This document shows, piece by piece, positions 1 through 4,965 of a stretch of DNA of 6,150 bases. How positions within the stretch are numbered: position 1 is the first letter of the stretch; each line of letters begins with the position of its first letter. Under the pieces are notes generated by a model. That model ran no database searches and was not told the origin of the DNA. It saw only the letters and a list, made by a program, of their open reading frames with translations. Source of the stretch: G001797105 sp964528155 (GTDB lineage: Bacteria > Chloroflexota > Anaerolineae > Anaerolineales > E44-bin32); the NCBI GenBank assembly GCA_964528155.1, contig CAZGRL010000186.1:1-6150 (forward strand). The letters run 5' to 3'. Position numbers and translations under genes: made by a program.

Positions 1-182
1 GGCCTCACACTCTCAAGCCCACACGTGCCGCAGAGGGTTCTTTTTAGACGCCCCCCCTTCTCTTCCCGTGAACACCCGGTGTAACTCAAGTGTGGAATGC
101 TGTCGGAAGAGGCGTTGCTCCTGCCATGGTCCCTGGCCTGCGGCGCCTCGGAATGACATGGTGGATGCGGCTGCATTCGAGA

Positions 183-199
183 GGGAGGGGGCAGGGAGG
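183..199 (+). other. G-rich tract, possible weak G-quadruplex
   Basis: The + strand has G-runs of 3, 5, 3 and 2 separated by one or two bases (183-185, 187-191, 194-196, 198-199). A two-tier quadruplex is possible. A three-tier one would need a fourth run of three that is not present. There is no nearby gene start to suggest a function. Confidence 0.25.
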
Positions 200-267
200 T
201 AGAACGGGTGACGTCCGCCGCTTTGAAGGCGCGTGAGGGGCGGCCGTGTCATCATGGCGATTCCCTG

Positions 268-300
268 GCCCCTGCAAGCGGCGAAGCCGCTTGCAGGGGC
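268..300. repeat. Perfect 15-bp inverted repeat with GAA loop
   Basis: Arms 268-282 (GCCCCTGCAAGCGGC) and 286-300 (GCCGCTTGCAGGGGC) are exact reverse complements around a 3-nt GAA centre. Two further G-T wobble pairs could extend the base. Neither strand has a T-tract after the stem, so it is not an intrinsic terminator. A perfect GC-rich palindrome in a non-coding stretch fits a REP-like or small non-autonomous repeat element, but copies elsewhere in the genome cannot be seen from here. Confidence 0.75.
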
Positions 301-314
301 TGCCTGGCCTGCGG

Positions 315-374
315 CCTGCCTGCACCTGTGGCGCCCTTCAAGAGCAGAAGGACAGGCAGGCACAGGTGGGCAGG
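315..374. repeat. Nested imperfect inverted repeat
   Basis: Three nested helices can be drawn: CCTGCC 315-320 with GGCAGG 369-374; CACCTGTG 323-330 with CACAGGTG 361-368 after a two-base bulge; and CCTTC 335-339 with GAAGG 347-351 around a 7-nt loop. It begins 14 bases after the preceding perfect palindrome, so the two may belong to one structured element. No T-tract follows. Confidence 0.5.
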
Positions 375-387
375 TAGGATGACATGA

Positions 388-418
388 TGGCTGGGGGTTG
401 CCGTAGTCCCCCCAGCCA
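388..418. repeat. 10-bp inverted repeat beside the PRT promoter
   Basis: Arm 388-397 (TGGCTGGGGG) pairs with 409-418 (CCCCCAGCCA) across an 11-nt loop. The repeat ends just before the proposed -35 box at 420. The sequence after it is not T-rich enough for a terminator. It could be a third palindrome of the left-end repeat cluster, or an upstream control site for the phosphoribosyltransferase promoter. Confidence 0.55.
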
Positions 419-419
419 A

Positions 420-448
420 TTGTCTTCAGCATCCAGGGATGCTATCAT
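420..448 (+). promoter_or_regulatory. Probable extended -10 promoter of the PRT gene
   Basis: A -35-like TTGTCT (420-425) is separated by 17 bases from TATCAT (443-448), which matches the consensus -10 at five of six positions and is preceded by TGC, the extended -10 signature. Transcription would start near 455 and leave a leader of only about 20-30 nt before the gene. The spacer contains a perfect dyad, described separately. Confidence 0.55.
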
Positions 449-458
449 CCGATCATCC
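428..458. promoter_or_regulatory. Candidate operator: dyad plus repeated half-sites
   Basis: AGCATCC (428-434) and GGATGCT (437-443) form a perfect 7-bp dyad with a 2-bp centre, lying almost exactly between the -35 and -10 boxes. Two more copies of the half-site core, ATCATCC at 444-450 and 452-458, follow in the same direction over the -10 and start-site region. This layout is typical of a repressor site, but no known regulator motif was recognised and the repressor role is inferred. Confidence 0.4.
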
Positions 459-477
459 TCGACAGTCCGCACGGTGA

Positions 478-996
478 ATGCACATGGCCCGAAGAGAACT
501 TCTCAGCTGGTCGGAGGTGGAGCGGCTGATCGATCACCTCGTTCCCCAATTCCTCACGGAGTACGAGGCGATGATGATCATCACCCGCGGGGGGATCGTC
601 CCCGGTGGGATGCTTAGCGAGATCCTCGACATTAAACACGTCCTGACGGCAGCCGTTGATTTCCCCTTCGAAGATCGTCGGCAGCAGGCCAAGCTCCTGG
701 CCTGGCCCCAATTCATCCAGTTCCCCGACGACCAGCAGATCGTCGGCCGACGCGTCCTGGTCGTCGACGACGTCTGGGGCTCGGGCCGGACGATCACCGC
801 CGTCAAGAACCGGGTCTCGGCCGCTGGCGGGCAGGCCTCCACTTGCGTCCTGCATTTCAACCCCCATCGCAGCCTGTTCTCGCAGGCCGAGCCGGACTAC
901 TTCGCCGCCATCACCGACGCCCACATCGTCTATCCCTGGGAGGCCCACCGCGGGGCGGATCGGGTGCTCCTGAACGAACCCCAGCCGGAGGATTGA
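478..996 (+). CDS. Purine-type phosphoribosyltransferase (xanthine/guanine PRT-like)
   Basis: This is a type I phosphoribosyltransferase of 172 aa, a usual length for the family. Such enzymes join a base, often a purine, to PRPP to make a nucleotide in cytoplasmic salvage. The PRPP-binding motif VLVVDDVWGSGRT lies at residues 93-105. An ITRGGIVPGG segment (35-44) matches the conserved SRGGLVPG region of Gpt-type enzymes, and a YPWE motif (152-155) near the C terminus resembles the base-binding end of xanthine/hypoxanthine PRTs. Substrate choice cannot be fixed from sequence alone. The start is uncertain: ATG 478 gives the longer form, while ATG 484 has GGTGA (473-477) six bases upstream; neither has a good Shine-Dalgarno. 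The gene appears to be transcribed alone from its own promoter, since a strong new promoter follows it at 1036. Confidence 0.85.
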   Translation: MHMARRELLSWSEVERLIDHLVPQFLTEYEAMMIITRGGIVPGGMLSEILDIKHVLTAAVDFPFEDRRQQAKLLAWPQFIQFPDDQQIVGRRVLVVDDVWGSGRTITAVKNRVSAAGGQASTCVLHFNPHRSLFSQAEPDYFAAITDAHIVYPWEAHRGADRVLLNEPQPED

Positions 997-1035
997 CCAC
1001 CTCTGGCCGGAGATGGCCTTCCGAGGTCTTCGGGT

Positions 1036-1064
1036 TTGACATCGCATTCAGCCAAGGTTATAAT
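1036..1064 (+). promoter_or_regulatory. Consensus sigma-70-type promoter of the S1-bS21-IF1 operon
   Basis: TTGACA (1036-1041) and TATAAT (1059-1064) match the bacterial housekeeping consensus at all twelve positions, with the optimal 17-bp spacer. Transcription should begin around 1071, about 150 nt before the S1 start codon. A promoter this perfect fits a highly expressed translation operon or a small stable RNA. Confidence 0.85.
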
Positions 1065-1070
1065 TTCCAC

Positions 1071-1203
1071 TAGCTTTCAGGCTTCGTTCGGGCCGCGCGT
1101 TGACAAGTTGAGGAGGTTCCCAGGGTAAAGGGCATCCCATCAGTTTGCATGACGTCGGTCGGATGAATGGGCCTGGTCAAGAACAGATCGGGCTTTTTGT
1201 TTT
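1071..1203 (+). ncRNA. Candidate leader RNA or terminated small RNA
   Basis: The stretch from the predicted start site to the terminator-like T-tract is about 133 nt and contains no plausible protein. It carries AGGAGGT (1111-1117), a good Shine-Dalgarno with no ATG, GTG or TTG at a usable distance. It also contains short complementary pairs (CATCC 1133-1137 with GGATG 1161-1165, or alternatively CCCAT 1136-1140 with ATGGG 1167-1171). It could be a regulated 5' leader of the S1 operon or a free small RNA with the operon expressed by read-through. It does not look like 6S, tmRNA, SRP RNA or RNase P RNA. I found no clear antiterminator partner for the terminator arm. Confidence 0.4.
1171..1203 (+). 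terminator. Intrinsic-terminator-like hairpin inside the S1 operon leader
   Basis: GCCTGGTC (1171-1178) pairs with GATCGGGC (1186-1193) over eight pairs, two of them G-U, around the loop AAGAACA, and is followed at once by TTTTTGTTTT (1194-1203). It stands between the operon promoter and the S1 start codon at 1225, where an attenuator would be expected. The stem is only moderately stable, so partial read-through is likely. Confidence 0.6.
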
Positions 1204-1224
1204 CTCGCGGGGGCGGCAGGCTGG

Positions 1225-2334
1225 ATGGCAGACACGGGCGACAACCTCGAGATGCTGTTGGACAATGTCGATCAAGTCCCTGATCCCCAACGCGGCGATC
1301 TGCTTCGAGGTACCTTGCTTTCGATCACGCCCCAAGGTCTGATCATCGACCTGGGGTTGAAGCGGGACGGTTTCGTCCCGCGCGAAGACCTCGACCGGCT
1401 TCCCGACGGCGAATTCAAACTCAAAGTGGGCGACGAGATCGCCGTGATGGTCGTGGTCCCGCTTGACCGCGATGGCAATCTGGTCGTTTCGGTATCTCAA
1501 GCGCGCGAGAGCGGCGACTGGCTTGAAGCCCATCGATTGATGGAGAGCGATGCCATCCTCGAGGCCACGCCCACGGCGCACAACCGCGGCGGTTTGATCG
1601 TGCCGTTCGGCCGGCTGCGGGGCTTTGTGCCCGCCTCCCATCTGAGTGAGCTGCCGCGCGGGCTGGATGAGGAGAGCCGAACGAACTACCTGCAGAAGCT
1701 CGTCGGGCGCAAGATGCCCTTCAAGGTCATCGAGGTCGATCCTCAGCGTCAGCGTCTGGTCCTTTCCGAGCGCAAAGCGATTCGCCAGTGGCGCCAGGAT
1801 CAGAAGAGCCGGGTCATCAAGTCCCTCTCAGAAGGGGAGACTCGGCGAGGGAGGGTGACCAGCCTGAGGGAATTTGGTGCCTTCGTCGACATCGGAGGCG
1901 CAGACGGGCTGATCCACATCTCGGAGTTGGCGTGGTCGAGAGTCGAAGACCCCTCCGAGATCCTTTCCGTCGGTGACGAAATCGATGCCATGATCATCCG
2001 CCTAGACGCCGAGGCCAACCGCATCGGTCTCAGCCTCAAGCGTCTGCTGCCGAATCCCTGGCTCGAGGCGGTTGGTTCCATTTCAGCCGGGATGATTCGA
2101 GAGGGTGAAGTCACCCGCGTCGGCTCGTCCGGGGCCTACGTCCGCGATGAGGGCGGTCTGGAAGGGCTCGTGCGCGGGGCAGACGCCCAGGCTGAGCTGC
2201 GGCCGGGGATGCGTGTGCGTGTGCGCGTCGTCAGTTTCGATCCGGAACGGGAGCGCCTCGACCTCGAGACAGCTTTTGAGGAAGAGGCGGATGTGGCTCA
2301 AGAAGCTTCCGAGTTCCTCGACGAAAGGAGGTGA
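1225..2334 (+). CDS. rpsA: Four-domain S1 RNA-binding protein (ribosomal protein bS1-like)
   Basis: The 369-aa protein is built of four S1 (OB-fold) repeats at roughly residues 23-93, 107-183, 203-273 and 288-350. Proteins of this type bind single-stranded mRNA and help the 30S subunit capture it. Repeat 3 is the most canonical: F217, F220 and H231 sit where S1 domains contact RNA, followed by the usual HISELAW stretch. Repeat 2 has GRLRGFVPASHL. Repeat 4 is more divergent, keeping only a Tyr (Y305) in the aromatic patch. The C terminus is acidic. E. coli S1 has six repeats and about 557 aa; four-repeat forms are common in other phyla, so no truncation is implied. ATG 1225 has only a weak purine-rich site upstream (1209-1220). 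The stop codon lies inside the Shine-Dalgarno of rpsU, indicating an operon. Whether it is a true ribosomal S1 or a paralogue is not certain. Confidence 0.88.
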   Translation: MADTGDNLEMLLDNVDQVPDPQRGDLLRGTLLSITPQGLIIDLGLKRDGFVPREDLDRLPDGEFKLKVGDEIAVMVVVPLDRDGNLVVSVSQARESGDWLEAHRLMESDAILEATPTAHNRGGLIVPFGRLRGFVPASHLSELPRGLDEESRTNYLQKLVGRKMPFKVIEVDPQRQRLVLSERKAIRQWRQDQKSRVIKSLSEGETRRGRVTSLREFGAFVDIGGADGLIHISELAWSRVEDPSEILSVGDEIDAMIIRLDAEANRIGLSLKRLLPNPWLEAVGSISAGMIREGEVTRVGSSGAYVRDEGGLEGLVRGADAQAELRPGMRVRVRVVSFDPERERLDLETAFEEEADVAQEASEFLDERR

Positions 2335-2335
2335 T
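2324..2335 (+). promoter_or_regulatory. Very strong Shine-Dalgarno of rpsU, overlapping the S1 stop
   Basis: AAAGGAGGTGAT is complementary over at least 11 bases (2325-2335) to the conserved 3' end of bacterial 16S rRNA, far more than the usual four to six. It ends five bases before the GTG start at 2341 and contains the TGA stop of the S1 gene (2332-2334). No other gene start in the window has a match of this length. Confidence 0.9.
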
Positions 2336-2340
2336 ACTGC

Positions 2341-2553
2341 GTGACGACAGTTGTATTGCGACCGAATGAAAGCCAGGACCAATTGCTCAAGCGATTCCGA
2401 AAAAAGGTCGCCAAGAGCGGTATCCTGAGCACGGTGCGCAGAAAGCGCTGGTTTGTGTCGAAGAGTGAATTGCGCCGGATCCAACGCAAGAAGGCGATCC
2501 GCCGCCTGAAGCGTCGCCAGAGGAAGATCGCCGCCAGCCGCGGCGAAGCGTAG
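2341..2553 (+). CDS. rpsU: Small ribosomal subunit protein bS21
   Basis: A 70-aa, very basic protein with the bS21 pattern: a short N-terminal strand, the LLKRFRKKVAKSGIL segment (residues 15-29), then a long Arg/Lys-rich helical tail. Length and composition fit the family, whose members run about 55-75 aa. bS21 binds late on the 30S platform, close to the anti-Shine-Dalgarno end of 16S rRNA, and affects mRNA selection. The GTG start is fixed by the exceptional Shine-Dalgarno five bases upstream. The gene begins six bases after the S1 stop and is followed by infA 36 bases on, so it is the middle gene of a translation operon. The very strong ribosome site suggests high or specially regulated translation. 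Confidence 0.93.
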   Translation: MTTVVLRPNESQDQLLKRFRKKVAKSGILSTVRRKRWFVSKSELRRIQRKKAIRRLKRRQRKIAASRGEA

Positions 2554-2589
2554 TCCGCCTGGTTCGAACGCGGGCGTGCGGAGGTCTTG

Positions 2590-2838
2590 ATGCCGAAGCA
2601 GGAAGAGAAGATCGAAGTCGAAGGGACGGTTATCGAGGCGCTGCCGGCGACTCAATTCCGCGTGGAGCTCGACAGCGGGCACAGCGTGCTTGCATACCTG
2701 TCCGGAAAAATGCGAAAGTACTACATCCGCATCCTGCTCGGCGATCGGGTCAGAGTCGAGCTCTCGCCCTACGACCTGACTCGCGGCAGGATCACTTATC
2801 GTTTCAGAAAACGTGGGCCGGAACAAGAACCGGGGTAG
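2590..2838 (+). CDS. infA: Translation initiation factor IF-1
   Basis: An 82-aa OB-fold protein. IEVEGTVIEALP (residues 8-19), FRVELDSGHSVLAYLSGKMRK (about 23-43) and the signature VELSPYDLTRGRITYR are diagnostic of IF-1, which fills the A site of the 30S subunit during initiation alongside IF-2 and IF-3. The family is usually 70-75 aa, and the extra length is a short charged C-terminal tail ending EQEPG. ATG 2590 is preferred over the adjacent in-frame TTG 2587 because GGAGG (2580-2584) then has a five-base spacing. TCCGC (2554-2558), right after the rpsU stop, can pair with GCGGA (2578-2582) and partly cover that site, which could couple infA translation to rpsU. It is the last gene before the operon terminator. 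Confidence 0.95.
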   Translation: MPKQEEKIEVEGTVIEALPATQFRVELDSGHSVLAYLSGKMRKYYIRILLGDRVRVELSPYDLTRGRITYRFRKRGPEQEPG

Positions 2839-2846
2839 ATCCGGAC

Positions 2847-3788
2847 TTATCTTTGTTGGTTGACACCGCCCCCTTCACCCGGGGGCGGTTTTCTTATTAC
2901 GGTCAGCACCCGCCAGTCGGCTTCGGCGCGCGACTCGACTGAAGTCAGATTGGCCGTCTCACAAGCCTCGAGCAGAGCGCCCTCCTGCACGTCCAGGACC
3001 CCGGAGAGGATCAACACTCCTTCCGGGACAAGACACTCGGCGATTCCTCCGGCGAGAAGATCGCGCAGCACATCCAGAAGGATGTTGGCCAGGATCACAT
3101 CGAAACCTTGGCCGGGCCGGTGTGCAGCCTGTTGAAGTTCGGGGAGCGACCCGAGCAGGACGCGCGCCCTTCCGGCGAGGTCGTTCGTCTCAAGGTTCTC
3201 TCGTGTGGTGCGAACGGCGATTGGATCGATGTCGAGCGAAAGGATCGACTTGGCCCCGAGCAGACCGGCAGCGATGCTCAGAATCCCCGAACCACATCCG
3301 ACGTCGGCCACCCGCATTCCCGGTTGTAGATGATCCTCAAGTGCGGCCAGGGTCAGCCGGGTTGTGGGATGCAGCCCCGTCCCGAATGCCATCCCCGGCT
3401 CGATCAAGATCGGCAGTCGCTCACCGCCGACCGGACGGCCGAGCCAGGCCGGCTGGATGAGAAGACTGCGACCGATGGCGATCGGCTGGTAGCGCTCCTT
3501 CCAGGCCGTCGCCCAATCCTCTTCCTCCACGGTTCGGAAAGCCGGCGGCGGAATCGACGAGATCTGGCTCAAATGCCAAATCCCCTCTTCGATCTTGCGT
3601 TTGGTCGCTTCGAGTTGGTTGTCGTATGGGAGATATGCGGCGACGCTCAACTGCGCCGGGCCAGCATGGTCGGTTTCAGGCGCAGGCCCCGTGATGGAGA
3701 CACCGCTCGACGTCAGCCTCGCCAGCAGGTCGGCAACGGGCTCGACCAGCTCACCCGACAGGTCGAATGAGACCTCCAGCCACTTCAA
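2847..3788 (-). CDS. prmA: Ribosomal protein L11 methyltransferase PrmA
   Basis: A 313-aa SAM-dependent class I methyltransferase that methylates ribosomal protein uL11. The N-terminal substrate-recognition domain (about 1-90) starts with the typical MKWLEVSF strand. Then come the WATAWKERYQP linker motif (92-102), the PrmA signature PGMAFGTGLHPTTR (131-144), SAM motif I DVGCGSGIL (162-170), an acidic LDIDP (185-189) and the NIL motif (235-237) used in target-nitrogen methylation. Length is normal to slightly long. The start is a TTG sharing bases with the dnaJ TGA stop (TTGA), so translation is probably coupled to dnaJ. The last residues, PPPGEGGG (301-308), are encoded by the terminator hairpin of the opposing operon and extend beyond the usual final strand. 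The gene ends eight bases from the infA stop. Confidence 0.95.
   Translation of the reverse strand: MKWLEVSFDLSGELVEPVADLLARLTSSGVSITGPAPETDHAGPAQLSVAAYLPYDNQLEATKRKIEEGIWHLSQISSIPPPAFRTVEEEDWATAWKERYQPIAIGRSLLIQPAWLGRPVGGERLPILIEPGMAFGTGLHPTTRLTLAALEDHLQPGMRVADVGCGSGILSIAAGLLGAKSILSLDIDPIAVRTTRENLETNDLAGRARVLLGSLPELQQAAHRPGQGFDVILANILLDVLRDLLAGGIAECLVPEGVLILSGVLDVQEGALLEACETANLTSVESRAEADWRVLTVIRKPPPGEGGGVNQQR
2865..2894 (+). terminator. Intrinsic terminator of the S1-rpsU-infA operon
   Basis: ACCGCCCCC (2865-2873) pairs perfectly with GGGGGCGGT (2881-2889) across a 7-nt loop, followed by a T-rich run (2889-2894). The T-run lies only on the + strand side, so it ends transcription of the infA operon. 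The hairpin is contained within the 3' end of the opposing prmA gene. Confidence 0.9.
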
Positions 3789-4900
3789 TCGGCCAGGCCC
3801 CCGAGAAGATCCTTGATGCGATCCAGGAAGCCCCGCTCCTGCGGGTGGGCTTCGGTGCCCATCGTCTCGGCCAGGCGGTTGAAAAGCTCGCGCTGTTCTG
3901 CTGTGAGCGACTGGGGGATTTCAACCGAGATCACCACGAGCTGGTCGCCGCGCCCGTTGCGGCGCAGACGCGGGATGCCTTTGCCCTTCAAGCGCAACAC
4001 TCGACCGGGCTGCGTACCCGAAGGCAGGCTCAGGCTCTCGTCGCCGTCGAGGGTCGGGATGGTCACCTCACCGCCGATCGTCGCCTGGGCGACGTTGATC
4101 GACAGATCGAGCAACACATCGTCACCACGGCGGCGGAAGTAGCGATGGGGTTTGACGTGGATCACGACGTACAGGTCGCCCTGCGGCGCGCCGTTCACCC
4201 CCGGTTCGCCTTCCCCGGCCAGACGGATCTGAGTGCCTTCGTCGACGCCGGGGGGGATCGGGACAACGCGCTTCACGCTCTTGCGTTCGACACCCCTTCC
4301 GCCGCATGTGCGGCACGGCGTGTGGATCGTCTCGCCTCGCCCGCCGCAAGTCGGGCAGGTTGTCACGTTGACCATCGAGCCCAGGAAGGTCTGACGGACC
4401 TGTCGGACCTCGCCCGAGCCGTTGCATGTCTGGCAGCGCACGGGCGTTGTGCCGGGCTCGGCGCCCGAGCCCTTGCACGAGCTGCATGTCTCGAGGCGGT
4501 CGAACTCGATCTCGGTTTCGACACCGAAGACGGCCTGCTCGAACTCCAGCGTCACGTCGTAGCGCAGATCGGCGCCGCGTCGCGGCGATCTGCGATTGCG
4601 TCTGCCTCCCATGCCGAAGCCGAAGAACTCCTCGAAGATGTCCCCGAGGCCGAAATCGAAATCCATCGGCATGCCCTGAAGTCCGGCATGGCCGAAGCGG
4701 TCATACCTCGACCGCCGATCTACGTCCGACAGTACGGCGTAGGCCTCGTTGATCTCTTTGAAGTGCTCCTCGGCGCCGTCTTCCTTGTTGGCATCCGGGT
4801 GATACTGTTTGGCCAGGCGCCGATAAGCCCGCCGGATGTCATCCGGCGTGGCATTTCGATCGAGCTCGAGCACCTGGTAGTAATCGCGCTTATCAGCCAT
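3785..4900 (-). CDS. dnaJ: Chaperone protein DnaJ (Hsp40, type I)
   Basis: A 371-aa complete type I J-protein, the co-chaperone that delivers substrates to DnaK and triggers its ATPase. The J-domain covers about residues 5-71 with an intact HPD at 34-36. A short Gly/Phe-rich region follows (about 73-100). All four zinc-binding repeats are intact: CSSCKGSG (139-146), CQTCNGSG (156-163), CPTCGGRG (182-189) and CRTCGGRG (196-203). The C-terminal substrate-binding and dimerisation domains complete it. I chose the ATG at 4900 because MADKRDYYQVL is the standard DnaJ N terminus; an in-frame TTG at 4927 would add nine atypical residues and begin inside a hairpin loop. No clear Shine-Dalgarno precedes the ATG. 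The gene lies 65 bases after dnaK and overlaps prmA. Confidence 0.96.
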   Translation of the reverse strand: MADKRDYYQVLELDRNATPDDIRRAYRRLAKQYHPDANKEDGAEEHFKEINEAYAVLSDVDRRSRYDRFGHAGLQGMPMDFDFGLGDIFEEFFGFGMGGRRNRRSPRRGADLRYDVTLEFEQAVFGVETEIEFDRLETCSSCKGSGAEPGTTPVRCQTCNGSGEVRQVRQTFLGSMVNVTTCPTCGGRGETIHTPCRTCGGRGVERKSVKRVVPIPPGVDEGTQIRLAGEGEPGVNGAPQGDLYVVIHVKPHRYFRRRGDDVLLDLSINVAQATIGGEVTIPTLDGDESLSLPSGTQPGRVLRLKGKGIPRLRRNGRGDQLVVISVEIPQSLTAEQRELFNRLAETMGTEAHPQERGFLDRIKDLLGGLAD

Positions 4901-4912
4901 TGCGTGAATCAC

Positions 4913-4948
4913 AGGCGAAGGCGACAAACGAGATGCACGCCTTCGCCT
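4913..4948 (-). other. 11-bp hairpin in the dnaK-dnaJ gap
   Basis: AGGCGAAGGCG (4913-4923) and CGCCTTCGCCT (4938-4948) are perfect reverse complements around a 14-nt loop, filling most of the 65-nt gap between the dnaK stop and the dnaJ start. In the transcribed (-) direction no T-run follows, so it is not a standard intrinsic terminator. It could protect the dnaK mRNA 3' end after processing, cause partial termination, or limit access to the dnaJ start 12 bases downstream. Confidence 0.7.
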
Positions 4949-4965
4949 CTGAACCTCTTACGAAA

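Larger units (their letters stand above)
1..419. other. Non-coding, palindrome-rich left end
   Basis: I find no credible gene in this stretch. Open frames exist on the - strand, but their translations are Pro/Arg/Ala/Cys-rich, resemble no family I know, and run straight through the inverted repeats. What can be seen is a T-run at 41-45 near the left edge, a G-rich tract at 183-199, a 13-nt direct repeat (CCTGGCCTGCGGC at 132-144 and 303-315), a near-repeat of 14 nt (151-164 and 377-390, 12 of 14 matching), and three strong hairpin-forming inverted repeats listed separately. The look is that of intergenic DNA that has collected dispersed palindromic repeats. Confidence 0.6.

Noticed and set aside
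15..45. A possible terminator of a gene left of the window (AGCCC with GGGTT, then TTCTTTTT)
   Set aside because: Only about five pairs including a G-T, with a 14-nt loop, and the upstream gene is not visible; too weak to annotate.
13..432. A 139-codon open frame on the - strand in the left non-coding region
   Set aside because: The frame passes through perfect palindromes, its composition is low-complexity Pro/Cys/Arg/Ala, and no Shine-Dalgarno or known motif supports it.
445..1047. A 200-codon open frame on the - strand opposite the phosphoribosyltransferase
   Set aside because: The + strand frame has a clear PRPP-binding motif; the antisense product is Asp/Gly-rich without recognisable domains.
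1100..1130. A second TTGACA (1100-1105) as an additional promoter for the S1 gene
   Set aside because: At 16-18 bases downstream there is only GGGTAA-like sequence, and no acceptable -10; the upstream promoter at 1036-1064 is far better.
1145..1342. A 65-codon + frame starting with TTG in the S1 leader, considered as a leader peptide
   Set aside because: It reads through the terminator hairpin and into the S1 gene out of frame, has no ribosome site at its start, and shows no attenuator-type codon runs.
2083..2826. A 247-codon open frame on the - strand across S1, rpsU and infA
   Set aside because: It runs antisense through three recognised genes and their spacers, with no family resemblance or ribosome site.
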